Translations under genes and position numbers: made by a program
DNA from: JBBRGG01 sp038240875
GTDB lineage: Bacteria; Planctomycetota; Phycisphaerae; Phycisphaerales; UBA1924
DNA length: 7,566 bases
Reading direction: 5' to 3'
NCBI GenBank assembly: GCA_038240875.1
Contig: JBBRGG010000173.1
Coordinates: 1 to 7,566 of the forward strand
Shown here: positions 1-7,172 of the stretch, one piece after another
How the letters are laid out: every line of letters begins with the position of its first letter
Numbering within the stretch: position 1 is the stretch's first letter
The notes under the pieces: model-generated
Database searches by the model: none
Seen by the model: only the letters and a program-made list of their open reading frames with translations
Told to the model about the DNA's origin: nothing

Positions 1-53
1 TGGAGGCGCGGCAGTTGGAGGCGCGACAATTGGAGGCGCGGCAGCTGGAGGCG
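1..53. repeat. 15-bp tandem repeat encoding an APPxx pentapeptide array
   Basis: Units tggaggcgcggcagt (1-15), tggaggcgcgacaat (16-30) and tggaggcgcggcagc (31-45) are followed by a degraded unit that keeps only the first 8 bases (46-53). On the minus strand they encode Ala-Pro-Pro followed by two small or aliphatic residues, near the C-terminus of the BamD-like protein. The array continues past the left edge, so its full copy number is unknown. A unit length divisible by three keeps frame when copies are gained or lost. Confidence 0.9.
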
Positions 54-1128
54 AATCCACTGTTGCTGCGGCATTCGTGTTGGGAACGATTGCCTCGGCG
101 ACGCGAGGCTTGATCGTGCCTAGGCTTTGATCGGTGGGAAGCCAACCGCGCGGGCGCATAATTTCTTGTGCTTCGATGGCGGCTTGGGTGCGCGGGTGGC
201 GGCGAACTAGGCGATTGAGGGTTAATCTAGCGGAGACTGCGTCGTCGGTTCGCATGTACCACTTTGCGGATTCGAGTGCTTCTTCAGCGAGCGATTCGTC
301 CATGCGCGCTGTGAGAGCGTCGTCGAGGCCTTTTTCGCGGGCCTGCGACGGAAACTCAGCGGCGTAATCCTCGATTTGTACCTTGGCATCGGTTAGGGAA
401 GAGGCGTCATACCTGGGACCTTTAAACTGTGCGATGTTGGCGTAAAGGCGGCGTTGCATCGCAAGCTCGCGCTTGTCGGACTTTGGATACAGCTTCATGA
501 AGATTTCGTAGGTGTCGGCGGCCTGCCGAAGCTCGCGTGATCTGTAGTAATACTCCGCGAGGTCCAAAAGTGCCTGCTCGGCAAGGCGCGAGCCGGGCAA
601 ACGCTCGTTGATTCGGATGATGATCTCTTCGGCTAAGGGGACGCCTGAGTCGATTCGGAAGAACCACCACGACTTGACGCGCATGCCCGCGAGATACAGA
701 TTAGCAATGCGCAATTCGCGTTCGAGCGCGACCGGGAGCGCGTCGGTGCCTGCAAATTCGCGGGCGACACGCTCGTAATCGATCATCGCGGAGTATTCAT
801 CGCCGCCAGCGAGATGAGAGTCGCCACGCAGGATTAGGGCTTCGGGCACGAGTGTGCCACGAGGGTCTGGGTTTGCGATAAACCACGCGTCGAGCCGAGC
901 AACCGCGGAAGAATCCTGCCCGGTAGCGAGAAGTTCTTTGGCTTGGATCAGGTCGGGATCGGTGCCTAGGCGAGGTTGGGATTCGCTAAGCGTCCAGCGG
1001 CCTTCGCGCAGTTCGTAGGCGCGAGCTTGGGCGTAAGCGTCTTGTGAGAAGAAGACGCAGAAAATGGTCGCTAAAAGTATGCAAATCAGAGTGCGTTTCA
1101 AGGCGGATTTGCAAGTGCTCGTGGGCAT
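1..1128 (-). CDS. BamD/YfiO-like TPR outer-membrane assembly protein, exported, partial (C-terminus off the left edge)
   Basis: The frame is open for 376 codons from an ATG at 1126-1128 to the window edge. Residues 1-33 form a signal peptide: basic start (K7, K11, R12), hydrophobic core (LICILLATIFCVFF), and a signal peptidase I-type AYA|QA site at 33/34. Residues about 57-165 are helical TPR-like repeats (for example ALILRGDSHLAGG). Residues about 177-325 resemble BamD, starting LPGSRLAEQALLDLAEYYYR and followed by AADTYEIFMKLYPKS and LTLNRLVRRHPRTQA. A Pro/Ala-rich tail follows from about residue 350. BamD is a TPR lipoprotein that works with BamA to insert beta-barrel proteins into the outer membrane. 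Here no lipobox Cys is seen, so the mature protein may be periplasmic rather than lipidated. An in-frame ATG at 1198-1200 would add 24 residues but gives an overlong n-region, so I prefer 1128. It could instead be a generic TPR protein. Confidence is high for a real gene and moderate for BamD function. Confidence 0.82.
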   Translation of the reverse strand, partial: MPTSTCKSALKRTLICILLATIFCVFFSQDAYAQARAYELREGRWTLSESQPRLGTDPDLIQAKELLATGQDSSAVARLDAWFIANPDPRGTLVPEALILRGDSHLAGGDEYSAMIDYERVAREFAGTDALPVALERELRIANLYLAGMRVKSWWFFRIDSGVPLAEEIIIRINERLPGSRLAEQALLDLAEYYYRSRELRQAADTYEIFMKLYPKSDKRELAMQRRLYANIAQFKGPRYDASSLTDAKVQIEDYAAEFPSQAREKGLDDALTARMDESLAEEALESAKWYMRTDDAVSARLTLNRLVRRHPRTQAAIEAQEIMRPRGWLPTDQSLGTIKPRVAEAIVPNTNAAATVDSPPAAAPPIVAPPTAAPP

Positions 1129-1200
1129 GCCTGCGTGCGTGCGAGCAGGGCCCTTGGTTATCTGTGGAAGCGTGTGCTGGATCGGCATGATCAAGGTCAT

Positions 1201-1574
1201 GCGCGAGTGTATCGCGCTATTTCCTCCGACATTCAACTTCCTTCGGCATTCAAAGAGGCATTGATCTGACTCAGACAATTTAGGCGCGTCGGGTCAAGTC
1301 GCTTCGGATCAAATCGCGTCCGGCAAGTCGCTCAAGGAAGTTGGGCACACGGTCGCATCGTTTGATTTCGTGTGAAAGGTGCAAGGCGTTAACGCTGACC
1401 CAAAGCCAGATTGCCCTCTCGTGTAATGAAATAAGCAAAGTTACTACATTATCATGCGGTTGATAATGAGGCGCTATTGAATACAGATTGTCATTCAGCA
1501 TTGTCCTCGTCAAAGCATCGGCTCGCGTATCGTCAATTGAGCCATTCGAGTCGTAGACGCGAGTTGGCATCATC
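1201..1574. other. Divergent intergenic region between the BamD-like gene and the ketosynthase
   Basis: This stretch separates two divergently transcribed genes. Its central part, roughly 1425-1500, is clearly more AT-rich than the flanking genes, as expected for a promoter zone. It holds the perfect palindrome at 1447-1468. It also holds an imperfect direct repeat: a gcgtcgggtcaagtcgct block near 1286-1303 recurs as gcgtccggcaagtcgct near 1316-1332. A minus-strand open frame crosses it (1280-1693, or 1280-1501 from an internal ATG), but it matches no family I recognise and its upstream half lies antisense to the ketosynthase start. I do not call it a gene. No tRNA or riboswitch is apparent. 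Confidence 0.6.
1447..1468. promoter_or_regulatory. Perfect 22-bp dyad (8-bp arms, 6-bp spacer), operator candidate
   Basis: Arms CATTATCA (1447-1454) and TGATAATG (1461-1468) are exact inverted complements around the spacer TGCGGT. It lies in the AT-rich part of the divergent control region, about 120 bp before the ketosynthase start. A -35-like TTGATA (1460-1465) overlaps the right arm, with a weak -10-like TACAGA at 1482-1487 after 16 bp. This geometry suits a dimeric helix-turn-helix regulator blocking a promoter, but no regulator gene is present in the window. The symmetry is seen directly; the operator role is inferred. A small RNA hairpin is an alternative. Confidence 0.45.
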
Positions 1575-1576
1575 AT

Positions 1577-1581
1577 GGAGG
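1577..1581 (+). promoter_or_regulatory. Shine-Dalgarno GGAGG that selects the GTG start of the ketosynthase
   Basis: GGAGG sits 8 bases before the in-frame GTG at 1590-1592, which is good spacing. The upstream ATG at 1575-1577 overlaps this element and has no purine-rich sequence of its own in front. The GTG start gives a protein beginning just before AAITGMGAVTPIG, which is where ketosynthase proteins usually begin. Confidence 0.55.
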
Positions 1582-1589
1582 CTTCATTC

Positions 1590-2945
1590 GTGGCAGCCAT
1601 CACCGGCATGGGCGCGGTCACACCCATCGGCGTAGGCGTACCAGCATTCGCCGCTTCTCTACGCGCGGGCGTGAGTGGCACACGATTGCTCAACTGGACC
1701 CATCACCGCGTGAAGGCGAGGGTCGCGGCGACGTGCCCAGACTTTGATCCGCGCACGGTAATGACAGATGCTGATATTGCGAGGTTTCCCAAGCTGATCC
1801 CGATGGCGCTGGCCGCGGCACGCGAGGCGTGCACACAAGCTGGGCTGCTGGGCACCACCAGGCTTATTGATCCCACTTACCAACTTCTTGATACAACACA
1901 ACTAGACCCAACGCGTGTGGACCCAACGCGGGTCGCTGTCATCCTGGGTACGGGTGCTGGCGGGATCGATTTCACCCTCGACCAAGTTGGCGCGCTGCAT
2001 CATGATCGCAAGATGAGCCTATGGAGCATCACCAATGCTACCCATGGCAATCTCGCGGGCGAACTGTCGATTCGCCTTGGGGCCAAAGGCCCGTCACTTT
2101 GCGTTTCGACAGGGTGTGCCAGCGCGTCGGACGCGGTGGGCCTGGCCAAGGACTTACTCTCGTCGCCAAGGCCTGGTGCGCCGGATGTTGTTGTAGTAGT
2201 TGGAGCGGACGCGCATGTGCGATGGGAAACCGTCGCGGGAATGGAATTGCTTGGTGTGATCGCGACAAGACCTTGCACAACTCAAGCCGAGGCGGCGAGA
2301 GCATCAAGGCCATTTTGTTCGACGCGCGATGGGTTTGTGCTAGGCGAAGGGGCTTGGGCAATCGTGCTCGAACGCGCGCCTGCACGACTACAGGTTCTTC
2401 ACGCTAACCGCAAACCGACTCGCATTATTGGCCATGTTCGCGGATATGGCGCGACTTGTGACGCGTTTCACCGCGTTCGACCTGAGCCGGATATGCGCGA
2501 GTCTACTCGCGCGATGCAACTAGCCCTTGAAGATGCTGCGATTGCTCCTGAAGCCGTTGGCGTAGTTCATTATCACGGTACGGCGACGGCAATAAATGAC
2601 GCGCTGGAAACACTTGCGGTCAAGAATGCGCTGGGGGCGCACGCGGTGAAGGTGCGTGGGCATAGCGTCAAGTCGATGATCGGGCATCCACAAGGTGCGA
2701 GCGGGTTGGCCGCGATCGTGTCAACACTTGCCGGGCTATCTGGCGCTGATGGCGGGAAACCGTTTATCTTTCCGACGATCAACCTTGACTCGTGTGATCT
2801 GGCGTGCGACCTGGATTACACGCCGAACCACGCGGCGAACGCGGACGCATCGCGCGATCGGTTCGCACTGATCAACTGCCTTGCCTTTGGAGCCAAGAAC
2901 AGCGCGCTGGTACTTGAAGTTGGTGATGGCAACGAGCCGATGTGA
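1590..2945 (+). CDS. Beta-ketoacyl-[acyl-carrier-protein] synthase, FabF/KAS II-like
   Basis: This is a 451-residue ketosynthase of the thiolase fold, slightly longer than the roughly 410 residues of typical FabF. Such enzymes condense malonyl-ACP with an acyl-enzyme in the cytoplasm to extend fatty acids or polyketides. Numbered from GTG 1590, it has N-terminal ITGMGAVTPIG, nucleophile C176 in CVSTGCASASDAVG, H329 in HYHGTATAINDALETLA, and K361 and H366 in SVKSMIGHPQGASG. The Cys-His-His set with its lysine is therefore complete. Two oddities stand out: a duplicated DPTRV element (1905-1934), and a C-terminal loop reading NCLAFGAKNSALV where FabF usually has a GFGGTN-type loop. No acyl carrier protein, reductase or dehydratase gene lies beside it, so its substrate cannot be told from context. 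It may be a housekeeping fabF or a specialised paralogue. The ATG at 1575 would add five residues. Confidence 0.9.
   Translation: MAAITGMGAVTPIGVGVPAFAASLRAGVSGTRLLNWTHHRVKARVAATCPDFDPRTVMTDADIARFPKLIPMALAAAREACTQAGLLGTTRLIDPTYQLLDTTQLDPTRVDPTRVAVILGTGAGGIDFTLDQVGALHHDRKMSLWSITNATHGNLAGELSIRLGAKGPSLCVSTGCASASDAVGLAKDLLSSPRPGAPDVVVVVGADAHVRWETVAGMELLGVIATRPCTTQAEAARASRPFCSTRDGFVLGEGAWAIVLERAPARLQVLHANRKPTRIIGHVRGYGATCDAFHRVRPEPDMRESTRAMQLALEDAAIAPEAVGVVHYHGTATAINDALETLAVKNALGAHAVKVRGHSVKSMIGHPQGASGLAAIVSTLAGLSGADGGKPFIFPTINLDSCDLACDLDYTPNHAANADASRDRFALINCLAFGAKNSALVLEVGDGNEPM
1905..1934 (+). repeat. 15-bp tandem duplication inside the ketosynthase gene (DPTRV-DPTRV)
   Basis: gacccaacgcgtgtg (1905-1919) is followed directly by gacccaacgcgggtc (1920-1934), two mismatches apart. 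Both encode Asp-Pro-Thr-Arg-Val. The element lies just before the conserved strand VAVILGTGAGG, where a single DPxRV-like motif is usual in FabF proteins. More degenerate relatives (IDPT, LDTT) precede it in the same loop, which suggests repeated slippage. Confidence 0.85.
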
Positions 2946-2973
2946 CTGAGATTATTGCGCGGGTTGTAGGCGT

Positions 2974-4626
2974 TCAATCCTTGCTGCGCGAACCCATCAT
3001 GTAATTGGACGATTCTTTGGTGATGAGGATGTCGTGCGGGTGGTTTTCGATGACGGTTGCGGGGGAAACGCGAACGAAGCGCGAATTGGTGCGCAGTTCT
3101 TCGATGGTTTTGCAGCCGCAGTAACCCATTGCGCTACGAATGCCGCCGACAAGTTGATAGACGCTCTCGGCGAGGGTGCCTCGGAAAGGCACCAAGCCTT
3201 CGACGCCTTCGGGCACAAACTTTTGCTGAGGCTTGCCGTCGCTGGAGAGTTTGTCGGCCTGGCGATAACGGTCGGCGGAGCCAGCGCTCATCGCGCCTTC
3301 GCTGCCCATGCCGCGATAGCTTTTGTAGCGTCGGCCTTGATGGATGACTAGTTCGCCCGGGCTTTCTTCGAGGCCTGCAAAGAGCGACCCCATCATGACA
3401 ACCGATGCACCCGCAGCGATTGCCTTGGGGATGTCGCCACTGTGGCGAATGCCGCCATCGGCGATGACGGGGACATCAACACCGAGGTCCGCGACGGCTT
3501 GGGCCGCGTTCATGACGGCGGTGATCTGGGGCACGCCTACGCCCGTGACAACGCGTGTGGTGCAGATGGAACCTGGCCCGATACCGATTTTGATTGCGTC
3601 GGCACCAGCTTCGATAAGGTCGCTGGCTGCCTGGGCGGTTGCGATGTTACCAGCCATGACCTGCAAGCCACTTTTGATAACGCTGGACATGGCCTTGATG
3701 GCACGAACGGTTTTGAGAACGTTCTCGCTGTGGCCGTGCGCGGTATCAACGACGATGACATCAACCTCAGCGGCGATCAGCGCTTCGACGCGTTCATATT
3801 GTTCGACGCCGACCGCGGCCCCGCAGCGAAGTCGTCCTCGCACGTCACGGCAGGCGCGGGGGAACTGGCTCGTGCGGTCGATATCGCGCATCGTGATCAG
3901 GCCACAGAGGTGGCCTATGTCATCAACGAGGATTAGCTTTTCGACCTTGTTTTGGTTGAGGAAGATCTCGGCTTGGTCCAGAGTCGTGCCGAAGGCTGCG
4001 GTGAAGAGTTTTTTCCCATTGGTCGGACCGGTCATTACGTCGCGTACGCGAGTCTGAAGATCTTCGACGAACTTGAGGTCGCGGCGAGTGATGATGCCCA
4101 AGACCTTACCCTTGCCACGAAGGTTGGTCGAGCCATCTTCGGTCACGGGAAAGCCGGAACAGTGATGGCGGCGCATGAGCTCTTTGGCCCGGGCGATGGT
4201 GTCGTCGGGCCCGAGCGTGAGCGGGTCGGCGATGATGCCATTAGCCGAGCGTTTGACCTTGGCGACTTCGAGGGCCTGTGCTTCGATCGTGAGGTTTTTG
4301 TGAATGAAACCCAAGCCGCCTTCTTGCGCGAGGCCGATGGCGAGGGCCGACTCGGTGACTGTGTCCATGGGTGCCGAGAGAAGCGGGATGTTGAGCGTGA
4401 TGGTGCGGGTGAGGCGAGTGGACGTGTCGGCGTCGCCTGGCATGACGCCGGAGCGCGCCGGAATAAGCAGCACGTCATCAAAGGTGATGCCGTCGGCGGC
4501 GATGCGCGACTCGGGCGTAAAGCTCGCGGGTGCGGCGCTCGCTCCTGCAACAGGCATAGGAGAATTGACTGATTTGGAAGCGGACGCGTTCGGCTGGCCG
4601 AGGCTCGGATGCGTTGAAGTCGCCAT
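2974..4626 (-). CDS. guaB: Inosine-5'-monophosphate dehydrogenase
   Basis: It oxidises IMP to XMP with NAD+, the committed step to GMP, in the cytoplasm. From the ATG at 4624-4626 the product is 550 residues, against about 490 for typical bacterial enzymes; the excess is mostly a Ser/Ala/Pro-rich N-terminal extension of about 45 residues before ITFDDVLLIPARS. The barrel opening (LSAPMDTVTES, GFIHKN) is followed by a CBS pair at about 135-255 (GIITRRDLKF and LCGLITMRDIDR). Then come GRLRCGAAVG, the catalytic loop GPGSICTTRVVTGVG with nucleophile C355, IADGGIRHSGD, the flap YRGMGSEGAMSAGSADRY with the Arg-Tyr pair R453-Y454, and VPEGVEG. The C-terminus HDILITKESSNYMMGS is standard, so the enzyme looks fully active. 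The start is uncertain: a TTG at 4690-4692 or an ATG at 4555-4557 (527 residues) is possible, and neither has a good ribosome site. It is convergent with the ketosynthase and divergent from the debranching enzyme. Confidence 0.97.
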   Translation of the reverse strand: MATSTHPSLGQPNASASKSVNSPMPVAGASAAPASFTPESRIAADGITFDDVLLIPARSGVMPGDADTSTRLTRTITLNIPLLSAPMDTVTESALAIGLAQEGGLGFIHKNLTIEAQALEVAKVKRSANGIIADPLTLGPDDTIARAKELMRRHHCSGFPVTEDGSTNLRGKGKVLGIITRRDLKFVEDLQTRVRDVMTGPTNGKKLFTAAFGTTLDQAEIFLNQNKVEKLILVDDIGHLCGLITMRDIDRTSQFPRACRDVRGRLRCGAAVGVEQYERVEALIAAEVDVIVVDTAHGHSENVLKTVRAIKAMSSVIKSGLQVMAGNIATAQAASDLIEAGADAIKIGIGPGSICTTRVVTGVGVPQITAVMNAAQAVADLGVDVPVIADGGIRHSGDIPKAIAAGASVVMMGSLFAGLEESPGELVIHQGRRYKSYRGMGSEGAMSAGSADRYRQADKLSSDGKPQQKFVPEGVEGLVPFRGTLAESVYQLVGGIRSAMGYCGCKTIEELRTNSRFVRVSPATVIENHPHDILITKESSNYMMGSRSKD

Positions 4627-4631
4627 TCCTG

Positions 4632-4659
4632 AGCGTAAGGGGCGAGAGCCAAAGGTCAA
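4632..4659 (-). promoter_or_regulatory. guaB: Possible sigma70-like promoter for guaB
   Basis: Reading the minus strand, TTGACC (4659-4654) is followed after 16 bp by TACGCT (4637-4632), a plausible -35/-10 pair. Initiation would fall near 4625, at the ATG used for the guaB call. The message would then be almost leaderless, or translation would begin at the ATG at 4555-4557. The -10 match is weak, so this is only a suggestion. Confidence 0.22.
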
Positions 4660-4697
4660 GCTCGACGCCACAAAGCCAATTCGAGTATGCAATTCCT

Positions 4698-7172
4698 ATG
4701 GCTGATTATCAATACCAAACTAACACCTTTCGCACGTTGGCAAACTACAACAAAGGAAATTTGAAGCAACGACGGTTCATCGTCGGCGCCAGTTCATTCG
4801 AGCACCAGTTTGATTCGAGCAACTCCCTATTCTCCAGCATGCCACCAGAAATCGACGCCAAAGTGAATCCTGCCGAGATCAGTCCAACCAATCACGCTGC
4901 CAGATCTACCTCAAATCTTCCCGCGCCGATCGTCTACGACGCTGGCGACATGCCCACGCGCTCGCGCGACGAGTGGGTTCTGTCCAACGGCTTGGGTGGC
5001 TTTAGCATGGGCACCCCTTCGGGCATTCCTGAGCGCAGGTATCATGCGATGCTTATCGCGGCGACCACGCCTCCGGTTGGGCGAATTGCGGCCGTCCAAT
5101 CATTCGTCGAATGGCTCGTCGTCGAACAAGGTGGCGTGGTCACTCGGCATGATGTCAGCGCTATGCGCTTTGCCAGTGGCTCGCTGAGCCCGACGGGCGC
5201 GCCCACGCCCGAGCGATTCACCTTCGGGCAATCATGCCTGTGGCAATCGCGCGTGAAGACGCCTCGCGGCGACTTTAGTGTCGAACGCGAACTGGTTCTC
5301 CACTATGGGCGAAACGCTGTGACGGTGCGCTATCGGGTGACGCGCGAAAGAGCTTCAGCCCAAGCCGCTACGAACGCACGCGCACCTCTGCTCGTCGTTC
5401 CTTCAGGCAAGCCCGCGCCCACCCGCATCTGGCTTGAAGCCCGCCCACTTGTTTCTCTCCGCGATTTCCATGGCATGCTCACGCCGGGCGAGCCTCACTC
5501 TCACATTATTTCAAACATCGGGTCTGACGGCGTCACCGTTGTGCGCAATGGCGTCACCCTTGAGATGCGGATCGACGCGTCGGCGGGCCGATTTTCCACC
5601 TCGCACGAAACCTGGCGCAATGTTGCCTACACCCGCGAGCACGAACGCGGCATGGACCACATCGAAGACCTTTTGTCCCCGGGCGTATTCGTCCTTCCAC
5701 TCTTTGACGAGCGCGAAGAAGGCATGTGGAACAATGCCGAGTCGGTGACGACGCCTTGGCGCGCGGTGGTCTGCGAAGTGCCTACGCCTACACCTATGAC
5801 GCCAGTTCCCGAAGCCGACGATGAGCTCACGGCCCAGCGTACACGCCTGGACACAATCGTCGCGAACACGCTGTCGAATGCGGGCCCCAAAGCGACCTCG
5901 CGTGATCGCGATGCACTCGCGACGCTCGCGGTCGCCGCGGATCGATTTGTTGTTCAACGCTTTGTCGCGGCGTTGCCGCCCGACGCTGGCGCAACGGTTT
6001 TGGATCGCGCATCGGGTACTTCAACTTCGATGGCGACGATCATCGCCGGGTATCCGTGGTTCGCCGATTGGGGACGCGATACGTGCATCGCGATGCCCGG
6101 CCTGATGATGCGTTGTGGCAGGTTCACCGAGGCGCGCCAATCGCTCGCGGCGTTCGCGGCATATCGGCGTCGCGGGCTGGTGCCTTGCACGTTTGACGAC
6201 GGCAGTGGAACGCCACAATACAACACGGTTGATGCCTCGCTGTGGTTCGTGCATGCCGCGTGCGATTATCTGCGCACGACAGGAGATCGCGCGGGGTTTG
6301 AAGCGTCGATGCGGGCTGCGTGTTTGGAGATCGTCGAATTCTATCACAAGGGCACAGATTATTCGATTCGCGTCGATCTTGCCGACGGCTTGGTGATGGA
6401 AGGCAACGAACAAACCCAGCTCACATGGATGGATGCGAAGCGCGATGGCGTGGTCTTTACGCCTCGTTACGGCAAGCCTGTAGAGATCAGCGCGCTGTGG
6501 TATTCGGTGCTTTTAGAGCTTGCCGCAGCGATCGAACCAACCACGCCCAAGGCTGCTCGCGAGCTGCACCAATGGGCCGATCAGGCGGGGCGTTCGTTTG
6601 CGCACGCATATTGGAATAGCGCGCGCGGGTGCTTGTACGACGGCTTGACGCCGACACCTTCGGGTTCGTGGCTTCCCATCGCGGAAATCAGGCCGAATCA
6701 GGTCTTTGCGCTCGCGCTGCCACACTCGCCACTGACGCAATCGCAGAAGGAATCGACGCTGCGCGTGATTACGGAATCGCTGCTCACGCGCGAGGGGTTG
6801 CGCACGCTCGATGCCAAGGACTCAGGCTATCGCCCTCGATACGAAGGCGTTCTCTTCGAGCGCGACCGCGCGTATCACAACGGCACGGTGTGGCCTTGGT
6901 TGATCGGGCCTTATGTCGATGCGGTGTTGCGCGTGGGCAATTTCTCAGCTGCGGCGTACGCAAAGGGCCGCGAAGCAATCGCCGGGCTGATCGAAGAATT
7001 GGAACGGTCAAGAGCCGTGCCCGGGCCGGTGAGCTCGTTGGCAGAGGTGTACGACGCCGACGCTTTGCCCGATGGCACACGCCGTCCTGAAGGGTGCTTG
7101 GCCCAGGCGTGGTCGGTCGCCGAACTGATCCGCGCGATAGTTACGTTGTCGAATGAAGGGGAGAAGAAGTAA
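4698..7172 (+). CDS. Glycogen debranching enzyme, amylo-alpha-1,6-glucosidase (GH133, GDE_N + GDE_C)
   Basis: This cytoplasmic glycoside hydrolase removes alpha-1,6 branch points of glycogen. From ATG 4698 it is 824 residues. The N-terminal GDE domain starts at EWVLSNGLGGFSMGTPSG (from residue 92) with the typical RRYH at 113-116 and PPVGR after it. The C-terminal (alpha/alpha)6-type GDE_C domain shows GYPWFADWGRDT (about 452-462), NTVDASLWF (D512), LTWMDAK (D579), VEISALWYS, IRPNQVFALALP, YHNGTVWPWLIGPY (from 726) and GCLAQAWSVAE (from 799). The acidic residues in the DASLWF and TWMD motifs are the likely catalytic pair by family analogy. No GH13 glucanotransferase domain is present, unlike the two-activity eukaryotic enzyme. 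Thr/Pro-rich and Ala-rich stretches between the domains lengthen it. The start is unsure: residues before about 90 are not conserved, ATG 4839 would give 777 residues, TTG 4614 would give 852, and none has a clear ribosome site. No other glycogen gene lies nearby. Confidence 0.94.
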   Translation: MADYQYQTNTFRTLANYNKGNLKQRRFIVGASSFEHQFDSSNSLFSSMPPEIDAKVNPAEISPTNHAARSTSNLPAPIVYDAGDMPTRSRDEWVLSNGLGGFSMGTPSGIPERRYHAMLIAATTPPVGRIAAVQSFVEWLVVEQGGVVTRHDVSAMRFASGSLSPTGAPTPERFTFGQSCLWQSRVKTPRGDFSVERELVLHYGRNAVTVRYRVTRERASAQAATNARAPLLVVPSGKPAPTRIWLEARPLVSLRDFHGMLTPGEPHSHIISNIGSDGVTVVRNGVTLEMRIDASAGRFSTSHETWRNVAYTREHERGMDHIEDLLSPGVFVLPLFDEREEGMWNNAESVTTPWRAVVCEVPTPTPMTPVPEADDELTAQRTRLDTIVANTLSNAGPKATSRDRDALATLAVAADRFVVQRFVAALPPDAGATVLDRASGTSTSMATIIAGYPWFADWGRDTCIAMPGLMMRCGRFTEARQSLAAFAAYRRRGLVPCTFDDGSGTPQYNTVDASLWFVHAACDYLRTTGDRAGFEASMRAACLEIVEFYHKGTDYSIRVDLADGLVMEGNEQTQLTWMDAKRDGVVFTPRYGKPVEISALWYSVLLELAAAIEPTTPKAARELHQWADQAGRSFAHAYWNSARGCLYDGLTPTPSGSWLPIAEIRPNQVFALALPHSPLTQSQKESTLRVITESLLTREGLRTLDAKDSGYRPRYEGVLFERDRAYHNGTVWPWLIGPYVDAVLRVGNFSAAAYAKGREAIAGLIEELERSRAVPGPVSSLAEVYDADALPDGTRRPEGCLAQAWSVAELIRAIVTLSNEGEKK

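Noticed and set aside
1265..1275. Short dyad TCTGA-C-TCAGA upstream of the BamD-like gene
   Set aside because: Five-base arms are expected by chance and no promoter elements are aligned with it.
1200..1500. Promoter for the BamD-like gene (TTGACC on the minus strand near 1295)
   Set aside because: No acceptable -10 hexamer lies 16-18 bp downstream of it.
1280..1693. Minus-strand open frame of 137 codons (73 from the ATG at 1501) in the divergent region
   Set aside because: Its first half is antisense to the conserved ketosynthase N-terminus, its remainder spans the AT-rich control region and palindrome, and the product resembles no family I know. A GAGGA lies only 2 bases before the ATG at 1501, too close to be convincing.
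2946..2973. Bidirectional terminator in the 28-bp convergent gap
   Set aside because: No inverted repeat of useful length or T-tract is visible there.
2959..2995. tRNA T-loop-like string GTTCAATCC at the 3' end of guaB
   Set aside because: The flanking bases do not form a T-stem, no cloverleaf can be built, and the bases belong to the guaB C-terminus and the gap.
3344..4572. Long plus-strand frames of 237 and 206 codons antisense to guaB
   Set aside because: They are shadows caused by GC-biased codons of guaB, whose reading frame is conserved along its full length.
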